Origin: Saccharothrix luteola | GTDB lineage: Bacteria; Actinomycetota; Actinomycetes; Mycobacteriales; Pseudonocardiaceae | Direction: 5' to 3' | Length of the DNA: 64,000 nt | NCBI RefSeq assembly: GCF_020859565.1 | Contig: NZ_JAJHUO010000013.1 | Coordinates: 62,001-126,000, forward strand | In this document: positions 42,218 through 51,180 of the stretch, piece after piece | Layout of the letters: the number at the start of each line of letters is the position of its first letter | Numbering within the stretch: the stretch's first letter is position 1 | The notes under the pieces: model-generated | What the model was told of the DNA's origin: nothing | What the model saw: the letters and a program-made list of their open reading frames with translations, nothing else | The model's database searches: none | Position numbers and translations under genes: made by a program

Positions 42218-42412
42218 CCGTCTGTCATCACCCGTTCGAGGGGTTCCCGAGGCGTTGCCGAGTCGGCTCTCCCGGTGGTCGACCTGGGAGGTGCGGTGGC
42301 CGTCGGTGTGCCGGTGAGCTGCGGATTCGGGTGGGTGCGAGTACGGTCGGAGGACGCAGCGGGTTGACTCCACCAGCCACTGCCTTCTTCGACCCCGAGG
42401 AGGCTGCGGGCC

Positions 42413-42817
42413 GTGATAACCGAACCTTTCAGCCACTCGTTCAGGGTGGACCGCCAAGTCCACGGCTACGCCGTCGTGGTCCGCGTCGCCGGCGAGGTCG
42501 ACGCGATGACCGTCTGCGGGCTCAAGCACGAGCTCGCGATCAGCCTGGCCCTGGCCACCCCGCCCGCACCGGTCGTCGTGGACCTCAGCGAGGTGGACTT
42601 CTTCGCCGCCGCGGGCTTGAACGAACTCCACCGCGGTCACCTGGCGGCCCAGGCGGCCGGCGTGCCACTGCGCGTGGTCGCCGGCCACCGTCACGTCCTG
42701 CGACCGTTCGAGATCAGCGGCCTGGACCAGGAGATCACGCCGTGCTCGACGCTGGCCGAGGCCTTGGTGGTCCGCACCCCGAGGGGCGTCCGGCGTTTCG
42801 CCCTGCCCGCCACCTGA
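42413..42817 (+). CDS. STAS-domain anti-anti-sigma factor-like protein
   Basis: A 134-residue STAS domain: AVVVRVAGEVDAMTVCGLKHEL, PVVVDLSEVDFFAAAGLNEL, RHVLRPFEISGLDQEI. In partner-switching proteins the phosphorylated Ser lies in D-x-S-G-L; here that region reads F-A-A-A-G-L, so the phosphorylatable Ser is missing. The protein may be constitutively active or regulated in another way. GAGGAGG lies 8 bases before the GTG. The 195 bases upstream (42218-42412) hold no gene. Confidence 0.8.
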   Translation: MITEPFSHSFRVDRQVHGYAVVVRVAGEVDAMTVCGLKHELAISLALATPPAPVVVDLSEVDFFAAAGLNELHRGHLAAQAAGVPLRVVAGHRHVLRPFEISGLDQEITPCSTLAEALVVRTPRGVRRFALPAT

Positions 42818-42833
42818 CCGGCGTCACCGGCGG

Positions 42834-43534
42834 TCAGCCGAGGGTGCTCACGTAGGCCAGGGTGCCCAGGGCCGGCACGGTGGCGAGGGTGAGCAGGAGC
42901 GACTTGCGGGTCGGTCCGGGCCGTCGAGCGCTTGGCGGATGCCGAGGGGCACGAAGGCCGCGCACAGGCTCGCTACCGCGATCACCGAGGTGATCTCGGT
43001 GCCCTTCAGCACGCCCAACGGCAGCAGGCACGTCGCGGCCAGGGCGGCGGCGCCGGGTAGGCCGAGCACACCGCCGCGGTAGGCGCCGAAGGCCAGCACC
43101 AGCCAGCCGGACAGGATGGTGAACGAGAGGAAGCTGAACAGGTGCACGTCCTGGTAGGACTGGCTGACGAGGTCGGTCGCGAACGCCGCACCCTGCCGTC
43201 GGACCACACCGTGCGCGGCCTGGTCGATGCCCGCGTGGAACGTCCGTTCGAACAGACCCACGAGCACCAGCGCGGCGCCCCACGTCGCCAACACCGGACG
43301 TGTTCGCCCGATCCGGTGCGCCAACGCGATCACCGCAGGTGCGAGCAGCACGGTCCCGGCGAGCACCAGGGTGTGCGCCGCGGTCATCCGGGCTGGCTGC
43401 TCCGCCAGGGCGAGCAACTGCTGGGGGAAGAAGTAGTGGAACGGCCACCGGAGCAGCGTCCCCACGAGCAGCAGCACCGGACCGAGGATCATCGCGCCGG
43501 CTCCCGCCCACCGGCCGGGGAATGTTGGGGTCAT
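42834..43534 (-). CDS. Multi-pass membrane protein, C-terminus apparently frameshifted
   Basis: A membrane protein with about six or seven hydrophobic segments (GAMILGPVLLLVGTLLRW, LVLAGTVLLAPAVIALAH, LATWGAALVLVGLFE, FSFLSFTILSGWLVLAFGAY, AALAATCLLPLGVL). No family is recognised. In the main frame the end after IRQALDGPDRP loses hydrophobicity and stops at 42848. The neighbouring frame gives TRKSLLLTLATVPALGTLAYVST, a good last membrane segment, stopping at 42834. An indel near 42905-42925 would restore a normal end. Confidence 0.55.
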
Positions 43535-43595
43535 GCGGTAGACGATCGCAACGGTGGCCCCGGGGGCGAATCGGTCCGGGGTCCGGAGTTCCGGG

Positions 43596-44363
43596 TCAGA
43601 CCACGGTCCGATGCCGTCGCACGAACGGGTGGTCGGACACCGCCACGTCACCGATCGGCCCCGCGGCGCGCAGCACCACGTCGAGCGCCCGCACCGGATC
43701 GGACATGTAGACCTGGCTGAACCACGCCATGTTCGCCTCCACCACGACCACCGCCGCACGGGGGTCGTCCGGTGGACCGGACAGCCCGACGTCCACCACG
43801 ACCGCGCCGGGCAACCCGGGCAACGAGGCCGCGAACGCGCGCACCCGTGCCGCCGACGAGCAGGAGTCGAGCGGCGCCGGGTCCAGCCGGCCCCACGTCG
43901 CGTACCGCGAGCCCGCGCGCACCTCCCCGTCCAGCAGGAACAGCCGGAACTCGGCGGCGAAATCGACCACCTCGCTCACCAGCACGGCCGTGTCGTCGAG
44001 CAGGTCCGCGGGCAACTCGCCACCGTGCTCGTACACCCGCGCGGGGAAGCTCTTGCTCGACGGCGGCTTCACGAACGCCCGACCAGACCCGACGCGGGCC
44101 TCGCCCAGGGTCGTCGCACGGATCCGACGGCCGACCAACTCCCGCGGCAACCCGGGGAGCCAGTCGTCGGCCGGTTCGAGCAGCCCGAGGCCCAGCTCCG
44201 CGGCGACGCGGTCGGCGAACAGAGGCCCGCCGTAGTAGTGCACCGGCCCCGCCGGAACGGCCGACACCGCGGACACGACGGCCAGCCCGCGATCGACCGC
44301 CGCACGGGCGAGCGGACCGATGGCGGGCAACACCGGGGGAGGCACGAACAGGGAACCGGTCAT
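43596..44363 (-). CDS. ATP-grasp-like protein (DUF4343-type)
   Basis: A 255-residue protein with C-terminal ATP-grasp-like features: VKPPSSKSFPARVY (nucleotide-binding Lys), VDFAAEFRLFLLDGEV and VVDVGL...AAVVVVEANMAWF (metal-binding Glu-Ala-Asn). This resembles a family of compact ATP-grasp proteins (DUF4343-type, from memory) that join small molecules or serve as tags in peptide pathways. It stands alone, divergent from the acetyltransferase. ATG 44363 is used; an in-frame GTG at 44372 is possible. Confidence 0.65.
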   Translation of the reverse strand: MTGSLFVPPPVLPAIGPLARAAVDRGLAVVSAVSAVPAGPVHYYGGPLFADRVAAELGLGLLEPADDWLPGLPRELVGRRIRATTLGEARVGSGRAFVKPPSSKSFPARVYEHGGELPADLLDDTAVLVSEVVDFAAEFRLFLLDGEVRAGSRYATWGRLDPAPLDSCSSAARVRAFAASLPGLPGAVVVDVGLSGPPDDPRAAVVVVEANMAWFSQVYMSDPVRALDVVLRAAGPIGDVAVSDHPFVRRHRTVV

Positions 44364-44449
44364 GGTGCGCACATCGTGCGGCGCGCCGGGCCGATCCGTC
44401 GAACGATTACCCGCCCTTCGGCAGGTCCCGGGTTCCGTACGCTTCGCGG

Positions 44450-44842
44450 ATGATCGACTACGAGTGGCGCGGCACGTTCGAGAACCCCGAGGTCAACGCA
44501 CTGCACGCGGAGGGGTTCGACCACCGGGTGCTGGACGACGACTGGTGGGGCCAGGTCACCCGGCACAGCCTGGGCTGGGTCACCGCACGCCGCGACGACG
44601 CCCTGGTCGGGTTCGTCAACGTCGCCTGGGACGGCGCGGCCCACGCCTTCGTCCTCGACACCCTCGTCACCGCGACCGCGCGCCGTCGGGGCGTCGGACG
44701 ACAACTCGTCGCGACGGCCGTGGACGGCGCGCGAGCCGCCGGCTGCGAGTGGCTGCACGTCGACTTCGACGACCACCTCGAGCCGTTCTACTTCGACAGC
44801 TGCGGTTTCCGGCCCACCAAGGCGGGCCTCGTCGCGCTCTGA
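44450..44842 (+). CDS. GNAT-family N-acetyltransferase
   Basis: A 130-residue acetyltransferase. The acetyl-CoA-binding motif A is VLDTLVTATARRRGVGRQLVATAV (RRxGxG/A), followed by CEWLHVDFDDHLEPFYFDSCGFRPT, the usual GNAT end. Substrate unknown. It has its own start close to the divergent ATP-grasp gene and precedes the catalase gene by 73 bases. Confidence 0.87.
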   Translation: MIDYEWRGTFENPEVNALHAEGFDHRVLDDDWWGQVTRHSLGWVTARRDDALVGFVNVAWDGAAHAFVLDTLVTATARRRGVGRQLVATAVDGARAAGCEWLHVDFDDHLEPFYFDSCGFRPTKAGLVAL

Positions 44843-44915
44843 CCAACCGGGGAAGCCGCGTGTAGTTCGCTCCACCACGGGTAGTCGGCGTGAGACTGCC
44901 GACGAGGAGGAGCAC

Positions 44916-47186
44916 GTGGACGCTTTCAAACCGGCCAAGGTCGTGAAGGAAGCCCTGGACAAGGCCGTGGAGAAGGTCGCCGACCTGGTCACGCCGCCCG
45001 TCCCCGGCACACCGGGCAGCGCGCCGCCGCCGCTGGACCCGCCGGACGAGCCGCAGGGGCCGCTGCCGCGCAAACCGGACCAGGCCTCCCCCCGGACGCG
45101 GACCGCGACCGGCGCGGAGACCGGCGCCGCGGCGGACACCAGGGAGCAGCAGGGCGAGTACCTGACCACGTCGACGGGCGCTCGCCTGTACGACACCGAC
45201 CACTCGCTCAAGGCGGGCGCGCGCGGGCCGACACTGCTGCAGGACCACCACCTGCGGGAGAAGATCACCCACTTCGACCACGAACGCATCCCGGAACGGG
45301 TGGTTCACGCGCGAGGCGCGGGCGTCCACGGCGTGTTCGTGGGCTACGGAAATGCCGCGAACGTGTGCAAAGCCGGTTTCCTGGCCGAAGGCGTGACCAC
45401 CCCGGTGTTCACCCGGTTCTCCACGGTCGTGGGTTCACGCGGTTCCGCCGACACCGTGCGTGACACCCGGGGCTTCGCCACGAAGTTCTACACCGCCGAG
45501 GGAACCTTCGACCTGGTCGGCAACAACATCCCGGTGTTCTTCATCCAGGACGGCATCAAGTTCCCGGACATCATCCACGCCGCCAAGCCGCACCCGGACC
45601 GGGAGATCCCGCAGGCGCAGAGCGCGCACGACACGTTCTGGGACTTCGTCTCCACCCACACCGAGGCCACCCACCACGTGATGTGGCAGATGTCCGACCG
45701 GGCCGTGCCGCGGTCCTTCCGGATGATGGAGGGCTTCGGCGTCCACACGTTCCGGCTGGTCAACGCCGAGGGCACGACGTCGCTGGCCAAGTTCCACTGG
45801 AAGCCCAAGCTCGGCGTGCACTCCCTGCTGTGGGAGGAGGCGCAGTTGATCGCGGGCGTCGACCCCGACTTCCACCGGCGGGACCTGTTCGACGCGATCG
45901 AGTCCGGCGCGTTCCCGCAGTGGGAACTGGGCATCCAGGTCTTCCCGGACACCCCCGAGCAGACCTTCGAGGGCATCGACCTGCTCGACTCGACCAAGAT
46001 CGTGCCGGAGGAGCTGGCGCCGGTCCAGGCGATCGGCATGCTCACGCTCAACCGCAACACCACCAACTTCTTCGCCGAGACCGAGCAGGTCGCCTTCCAC
46101 GTCGGCCACCTGCCGCCGGGCATCGACGTGACCGACGACCCGCTGCTGCACGCGCGCCTGTTCTCCTACATCGACACGCAGCTGAGCAGGCTCGGCGGGC
46201 CGAACTTCAACCAGATCCCGATCAACCGCCCGCACGCCCCGGTCAACGACATGCTGCGCGACGGCTTCCACCAGCACGCCGTGCACAGCGGCGCGGCGCC
46301 GTACAAGCCGAACACCCTCGACGGCGGCTGCCCGTTCATGGCTGGTCTGGAGACCGGCGCGTACGTCGAGTTCCCGGCCCCGGTGGCCGAGGGGGTCAAG
46401 GAGCGCCGCGCGCCCGCGTCGTTCGCCGACCACTTCACCCAGCCCCGGCTGTTCTACCGGAGCCTGAGCCCGGTGGAGAAGGAGCACCTGGTGCGGGCGT
46501 TCACGTTCGAGCTGGGCAAGTGCTACGAGCAGGCGATCAAGGAACGCGAGCTGCGCGTGCTCGCCAACGTGGACGCCGAGCTGTGCGCCTTGGTGGCCGC
46601 CGGTCTCGGGCTGCCCGCGCCGGCGGCGACCGAGCCCGCGGCCGAGGTCGCGCCGAGCCCGGCGGTGTCCCAGATCGGGCAGGTGTGGCCGACGGAGGGC
46701 CGGATGATCGGCATCGTGGTGGACGCCGACGACCCGGCGAGCCTCGACGGCCTGAACGCCCTGCGCCAGGCGATCAGCGCGGGCGGCATGGTGCCGTTGG
46801 TCATCGCCGCTCGCGGCGGGCAGCCGGCGGACGGGCTGGTGGCGCAGCGGACGTTCCTGACCGCCCGCTCGGTCGAGTTCGACGCGTTGCTGCTGGCCGC
46901 CGCGCCGCCGCCCGCCCCGGACGCGATCCCCGCCCGTGACGACAAGGCCGGCGCCCCCGCCGCCACCGTCGACCCGCGCGTGGTGCTGATGGTCCAGGAG
47001 TGCTACCGGCACGCGAAGGCGATCGGCGCGTGGGGCACGGGCCAGACGGCTCTGCTGGAGGCCGGGTGCGACGTCGACGACCTCGGCGTCGTGGCCGGAG
47101 ACACCCCGGCGGCCGTGTTCGAGCAGGTCCAGGAGCTGCTCGGCACGCACCGCGTGTGGGACCGGTTCCCCGCGACCATCGCCTGA
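44916..47186 (+). CDS. katE: Large-subunit catalase (HPII/KatE, clade 2)
   Basis: A 756-residue haem catalase, the length of clade 2 enzymes with the extra C-terminal flavodoxin-like domain. It has the active-site His region RVVHARGAGVHGVF, VGNNIPVFFIQDGIKFPD, the haem-side FSYIDTQLSRLGGPNFNQIPINRP and the C-terminal domain beginning GRMIGIVVDADDPAS. The N-terminal 80 residues are Pro/Ala-rich and charged. It destroys hydrogen peroxide in the cytosol, usually in stationary phase. GAGGAG precedes the GTG. Confidence 0.95.
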   Translation: MDAFKPAKVVKEALDKAVEKVADLVTPPVPGTPGSAPPPLDPPDEPQGPLPRKPDQASPRTRTATGAETGAAADTREQQGEYLTTSTGARLYDTDHSLKAGARGPTLLQDHHLREKITHFDHERIPERVVHARGAGVHGVFVGYGNAANVCKAGFLAEGVTTPVFTRFSTVVGSRGSADTVRDTRGFATKFYTAEGTFDLVGNNIPVFFIQDGIKFPDIIHAAKPHPDREIPQAQSAHDTFWDFVSTHTEATHHVMWQMSDRAVPRSFRMMEGFGVHTFRLVNAEGTTSLAKFHWKPKLGVHSLLWEEAQLIAGVDPDFHRRDLFDAIESGAFPQWELGIQVFPDTPEQTFEGIDLLDSTKIVPEELAPVQAIGMLTLNRNTTNFFAETEQVAFHVGHLPPGIDVTDDPLLHARLFSYIDTQLSRLGGPNFNQIPINRPHAPVNDMLRDGFHQHAVHSGAAPYKPNTLDGGCPFMAGLETGAYVEFPAPVAEGVKERRAPASFADHFTQPRLFYRSLSPVEKEHLVRAFTFELGKCYEQAIKERELRVLANVDAELCALVAAGLGLPAPAATEPAAEVAPSPAVSQIGQVWPTEGRMIGIVVDADDPASLDGLNALRQAISAGGMVPLVIAARGGQPADGLVAQRTFLTARSVEFDALLLAAAPPPAPDAIPARDDKAGAPAATVDPRVVLMVQECYRHAKAIGAWGTGQTALLEAGCDVDDLGVVAGDTPAAVFEQVQELLGTHRVWDRFPATIA

Positions 47187-47207
47187 CCCGACGACGACCC
47201 GGCCCGG

Positions 47208-47330
47208 GCCCCCCCCCCCCGCCCCGCGGGGCTGTGAACCCCGGCCCACCGGGGAGTTGGGCCCCGGCGCCCCCCCCCCCCCCGCCCCCCCCCCCCCCCC
47301 CCGCCCGCCCCCCCCGCCCCGCGCCCGGTC
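47208..47330. other. Long poly-C/low-complexity tract between convergent genes
   Basis: About 120 bases almost wholly C, with runs of 11 to 20 C and short GC-rich palindromes (CCCCGCGGGG, GAACCCCGGCCCACCGGGG). It lies between the stops of the catalase and sugar dehydrogenase genes. It may be a genuine terminator-rich spacer, but such runs are also typical of sequencing or assembly failure at a hairpin. Confidence 0.5.
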
Positions 47331-47337
47331 GGTCATG

Positions 47338-49623
47338 TCAGCACAGGCAGAGCGTGTAGTTCGCCTGGTACGTCGTCGCGGTCGCGGGCGCGGTCACGTT
47401 GTGCGTCTGCGCCCCGCCGTCGGACCAGTTGCTGTACCGGTAGCGGAACACCAGCGTGCCGCCTTGCGGGCTCGGCGCGCTGATCGAGTTGTTCGACCCG
47501 ACGATCACCGTGCGGGTGAACGGCGTGGTCTGCGCCGTGCCGCCGACGCTGAGCTGCAAACCGCTCGGGTTCGACGTGAACGTCAGCGCCACCGTCCGCG
47601 GGTCGAGCTTCGTCGTGGTGCTCTTGGTGCGCCCCGACGAGTCCGTGGCGGTCAGCGTGAGGTCCAGGTACGACGGGTACTCGTGGTCGGGCGCGATGAA
47701 CGAGCCCGACGCCACACCCGTCCAGTTCTGCACCACGTGCTCGTGGCACGAGCCGCTGGTCGCGCAGTGCTGGATGCTCAGCTTCCAGCTCAACGCGGAC
47801 GCGGGCAGCGCGCCGTCCTGCGGGTCGGTCGCGTGGCCGGTGAACGGCACCTGCTGACCCACCGACCAGTTCAGCGGCGCGGTCGGGGTGTCGATCACCG
47901 GCACGGGGTCCTCCGCGACCGGTGTGCCGACCGTGACGGTGACCGCGGTGGTGCCCGACGCGCCGGACTGGTCGGTCACCCTGAGCCCGACGGTGATCGT
48001 GCCCTGCGTGGTGTAGGTGCGCGTCGGGGTGGCGGAGGTGGAGTCGTCGTGCTGGCCGTCGCCGTCGAGGTCCCAGGCGTAGGTCAGGGTGTCACCGGGG
48101 TCCGGGTCGGTCGAGCCGGTTCCGCTGAACTGCACGGCCAGCGGGGCGGCCCCGGACTGCGGGGTGGCCGTGGCGACGGCGGTCGGCGCCCGGTTGCCGG
48201 TCGGGTAGGAGACCCGGCGCAACTGGCCCGCGCCCAGCGCGATGTAGAACAGGTCGCCGCCGGGCCCGGTGGTGATCTGCACCGGCACGTTCACCCCGGT
48301 CACGAACGGCACCAGCTTGGCCGGGTCCGGCTGGCCCGCCGTGGTCTGCATGGCCCAGATGCAGCCGCGTGAGCTGTCGGCGAAGAACAGCGCGCCGTCG
48401 TAGGCGGGCGGGTAGTTGCTGCCGGACTCGAACGCGATGCCGGAGATCGACGACCCGCCGGTGGGGCACGGGTCGGTCGCGACGACCTTCGCCGAGTGGT
48501 TGTAGGCGTAGTAGGGCGTGGTCTGGCCCGCGCCCGTGTACAACGACTCGCAGAGGGCCAGGTTCGCGCCGTCGTACCCGCCCTGGCGCGCGGAACCCTC
48601 GTAGCACGGCCAGCCGAAGTTCTCCGCCGTCGCGTCGTTCACGTCGGGGATCCGGTTGACCTCCTCCCAGGTGTTCCAGCCGACGTCGCCCGCCCACAGC
48701 TCCTCGGTGCCGGGCCGGAACGCGAAGCGGAACTGGTTGCGGAAGCCGTGGGCGATCACGCGCTTGGCGTTGGCGTCGGCGTTGCCCGCGAACGGGTTGC
48801 CGGGCAGGCCCGCGCCCGTGTCGGGGTCGATGCGGACGATCGTGCCGTCGAGGCTCACCGGCTCGCCCGCCGGGCGGCGGATCGACTGGGCGCGCAGCGC
48901 GCCGCCACGCGCGGTCGGCGCGGTGAGGTTCGTGCCGGCGGGCGACGGCGGGTCGGCGCACGGGTTGCCGACCTGGCCGTAGTCGGTGAAGTTGAAGCTC
49001 GCGCCGTCACCGCCGCCGACGTACAGGCCGCCGTCGGGACCGAACACGACCGTGCCGATGGAGTGGCTCGGGTACTGCTGGCACCAGTCGGTGACCAGCG
49101 GCTGCTCGGCGGTCATCGTGCCGCCGGCGCCCGCGGTCAGCTTGGAGACCCGGCCGGTCACGACGCAGCCCTGGTCGGTGGCGCCGGGCGGGGTCGGGCA
49201 CTGGTCGCCCCAGCGCGGGTGCGTGCCGCCGGGCACGGCGTCGTGGGTGTAGGCCACGTAGACGTACGGGCGGGTCGGGAACTGCGGGTCGACGGCCAGG
49301 CCGAGCAGGCCGCGGTCCCAGAAGTCCTGCGTCTGCGGTCGGAGGTCGGCGAACACGGTCGCGGTGGTGTCGGCGAGCGAGTCGAAGACCTTGATCAGGC
49401 CGCTCTTCTCGGCGATGAACACGCGGCCGTCCGGCGCGAACGAGACGGCGGTCGGCGTGGTGAGGCCGCCGATGGCGAGGGTGTCGGTGAAGCCGGTCGG
49501 CACGGCGGCGGAGGCCGTCGGTGGGAGTGCCACCGTGGTGGCGGCGACCATGACGGCCACGGCGGCCACGGCGGTCACGCGTCTCGAACGGGGTGAAAGT
49601 TGTGCGCGGCGGTGTAAACGCAT
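47338..49623 (-). CDS. Secreted PQQ-type sugar dehydrogenase with PKD domain
   Basis: A 761-residue exported protein. The signal peptide covers about residues 1-40 (basic RLHRRAQLSPRSRR, then VAAVAVMVAATTVALPP, cleavage near ASA). Residues 45-430 are a beta-propeller of the soluble glucose/sorbosone dehydrogenase type: TPTAVSFAPDGRVFIAEKSG, DRGLLGLAVDPQFP, GGLYVGGGDGAS, RNQFRFAFRPGTEELWAGDVGW. A PKD domain follows (SGTGSTDPDPGDTLTYAWDLDGDG), then a beta domain ending TYQANYTLCLC. It probably oxidises sugars outside the cell. ATG 49623 was chosen because it starts the signal peptide; an upstream ATG at 49692 lacks one. Confidence 0.85.
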   Translation of the reverse strand: MRLHRRAQLSPRSRRVTAVAAVAVMVAATTVALPPTASAAVPTGFTDTLAIGGLTTPTAVSFAPDGRVFIAEKSGLIKVFDSLADTTATVFADLRPQTQDFWDRGLLGLAVDPQFPTRPYVYVAYTHDAVPGGTHPRWGDQCPTPPGATDQGCVVTGRVSKLTAGAGGTMTAEQPLVTDWCQQYPSHSIGTVVFGPDGGLYVGGGDGASFNFTDYGQVGNPCADPPSPAGTNLTAPTARGGALRAQSIRRPAGEPVSLDGTIVRIDPDTGAGLPGNPFAGNADANAKRVIAHGFRNQFRFAFRPGTEELWAGDVGWNTWEEVNRIPDVNDATAENFGWPCYEGSARQGGYDGANLALCESLYTGAGQTTPYYAYNHSAKVVATDPCPTGGSSISGIAFESGSNYPPAYDGALFFADSSRGCIWAMQTTAGQPDPAKLVPFVTGVNVPVQITTGPGGDLFYIALGAGQLRRVSYPTGNRAPTAVATATPQSGAAPLAVQFSGTGSTDPDPGDTLTYAWDLDGDGQHDDSTSATPTRTYTTQGTITVGLRVTDQSGASGTTAVTVTVGTPVAEDPVPVIDTPTAPLNWSVGQQVPFTGHATDPQDGALPASALSWKLSIQHCATSGSCHEHVVQNWTGVASGSFIAPDHEYPSYLDLTLTATDSSGRTKSTTTKLDPRTVALTFTSNPSGLQLSVGGTAQTTPFTRTVIVGSNNSISAPSPQGGTLVFRYRYSNWSDGGAQTHNVTAPATATTYQANYTLCLC

Positions 49624-49807
49624 GGCCCGATTCGTTCCCTTCGTGACACTTTTGGGTGAGCACGGAAGGGTGACATGCGGGTTGCCGGTCACGCACTGCT
49701 TTGTCGGGCTGGGATCGGGTTGTCGTGTGGTCTCATCCGAGCGGACTATCGGTCACCCCGAAAAATCGGCTCAGGCCTGGTCCTTCCGGCGTACCCGCGC
49801 TCGGCGT

Positions 49808-50695
49808 TCAGTCCAGCGCGGCGTCGCGCTCGGCCCTGGTCCGGGACAGCAGGAACCCGGCCGCGGCGGCGAGCGGGAACATCACCACCCCGTAGACGGC
49901 GGCCGGCACCGCCAGCTGCTCGCTGCCCAGCACGGTGATCGCGACCGTGATCGCCAGCGTGCTGTTATGCACACCGACCTCGAACGCCGACGCGATCGCC
50001 TGCCGCTCGCCGACCCGCGCCAACCGGGGGACCAGGTAGCCGGCGGTCAGGCTGCACGCGCAGAACAGCACCGCGACCAGCCCGATGTCGGCCAGGTACC
50101 CGCCGACGTTCTCGCGCTCGGCGACGATCGTGCCCACGATCACGGCCACCAGCACCACGCCCGAGAAGATCCGCACCGGCTTGTCCGCGCGCTCGGCGAA
50201 CGCCGCCGACCGGCGGCGCACGAGCATGCCCAGCACCACGGGCACCAGCACGATCGCGAACACCTGCGCGACCTTGCCGAACTCCAGCCCCACCGCGCCC
50301 CCCGTGGCGGGCTCGAAGTGGTCGAGGGCGAGGTTCACCACCAGCGGCAGGGTGGCCACGGCGAGCACCGAGTTGACCGCCGTCAGCGTGATGTTGAGCG
50401 CGACGTCGCCGCGGAACAGGTGGCTGAACAGGTTCGCCGTGGTGCCGCCGGGTGACGCGGCCAGCAGCATCATGCCGACCGCGAGCACGGGGTCGAGGTC
50501 CAGCGCGACCACCAGCCCGAAGCACACCAGCGGAAGCAGGAGCAGCTGGGTGGCCAGCGCGACCGCCACCGCACGGGGCTCGCGCGCGATCCGGGCGAAG
50601 TCGGCGACCGTCAGCGACAGTCCGAGCCCGAACATGACCACGGCCAGCGCGATCGGGAGGCCGACGCTCGTCAAGGCGGAATCCACGGCGATCAC
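49808..50695 (-). CDS. Bile acid:sodium symporter (BASS) family transporter
   Basis: A 295-residue integral membrane protein with about nine to ten hydrophobic segments. Family features are visible: VVMFGLGLSLTVADF, MLLAASPGGTTANLFSHLFRGDVALNITLTAVNSVLAV (the conserved sodium-binding crossover), and EVGVHNSTLAITVA. Substrates in bacteria include organic anions and pantoate; none is indicated. The GTG at 50695 is used; an ATG at 50734 or the longer start at 50785 cannot be excluded. It is divergent from the zinc-finger gene. Confidence 0.85.
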   Translation of the reverse strand: MIAVDSALTSVGLPIALAVVMFGLGLSLTVADFARIAREPRAVAVALATQLLLLPLVCFGLVVALDLDPVLAVGMMLLAASPGGTTANLFSHLFRGDVALNITLTAVNSVLAVATLPLVVNLALDHFEPATGGAVGLEFGKVAQVFAIVLVPVVLGMLVRRRSAAFAERADKPVRIFSGVVLVAVIVGTIVAERENVGGYLADIGLVAVLFCACSLTAGYLVPRLARVGERQAIASAFEVGVHNSTLAITVAITVLGSEQLAVPAAVYGVVMFPLAAAAGFLLSRTRAERDAALD

Positions 50696-50803
50696 CTGCG
50701 TTTCTGCGTCGAACCCGGACCGGGAGGAGCGCATCCTCCCCCAGAACGGGACGAATCGGGAGGCCCGAGTCCGGTTCGATGGCATTCGGTGATCACGGCT
50801 ATG

Positions 50804-50826
50804 GTTGTCAGGCAGTGCCTGACAAC
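50804..50826. promoter_or_regulatory. Perfect 10-3-10 palindrome upstream of the zinc-finger gene
   Basis: GTTGTCAGGC-AGT-GCCTGACAAC is a perfect inverted repeat ending 12 bases before the ATG at 50839. It is long and precisely symmetric, so it is more likely an operator for a dimeric regulator than a terminator. The downstream protein itself has a helix-turn-helix-like end and might bind here. Confidence 0.5.
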
Positions 50827-50838
50827 GCTGGAGGGCCG

Positions 50839-51180
50839 ATGACGTACCCGCCGGGCTGTTCGTTCTGCGGCAAGGCCGCCGCCGACGTGCGCAAGATCAT
50901 CAGCGGGCCGGGGATCTACATCTGCGACGGCTGCGTGTCGGCGTGCGTGGCGATCCTGGAGGCCGACGACGGGGCATCCGACGTGACCGTTCCGGAGTGG
51001 TCGGTGATGTCGGACGGCGAACTGCTGGCCCACCTGCCGCGCATCGCGGCCACCGCGAGCCAGGTCGAGACCGGGCTCAAGGAACGGGTCGCCGAACTGC
51101 GCGGCCGGGGCGTCACGTGGGCGCGGATCGGCGCCGCGCTGGGGATGAGCAGGCAGTCGGCGTGGGAGCGTTTCTCGTGA
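50839..51180 (+). CDS. ClpX-type C4 zinc-finger protein with helix-turn-helix end
   Basis: A 113-residue protein. The N-terminus is a C4 zinc finger like that of ClpX (CSFCGKAAADVRKIISGPGIYICDGCV). The C-terminal part has a helix-turn-helix-like GVTWARIGAALGMSRQSAWERF. There is no AAA ATPase. Such proteins are small actinobacterial regulators of unknown target. AGGGCC lies before the ATG, and the stop overlaps the GTG of the MFS gene (GTGA), so the two are coupled. Confidence 0.8.
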   Translation: MTYPPGCSFCGKAAADVRKIISGPGIYICDGCVSACVAILEADDGASDVTVPEWSVMSDGELLAHLPRIAATASQVETGLKERVAELRGRGVTWARIGAALGMSRQSAWERFS

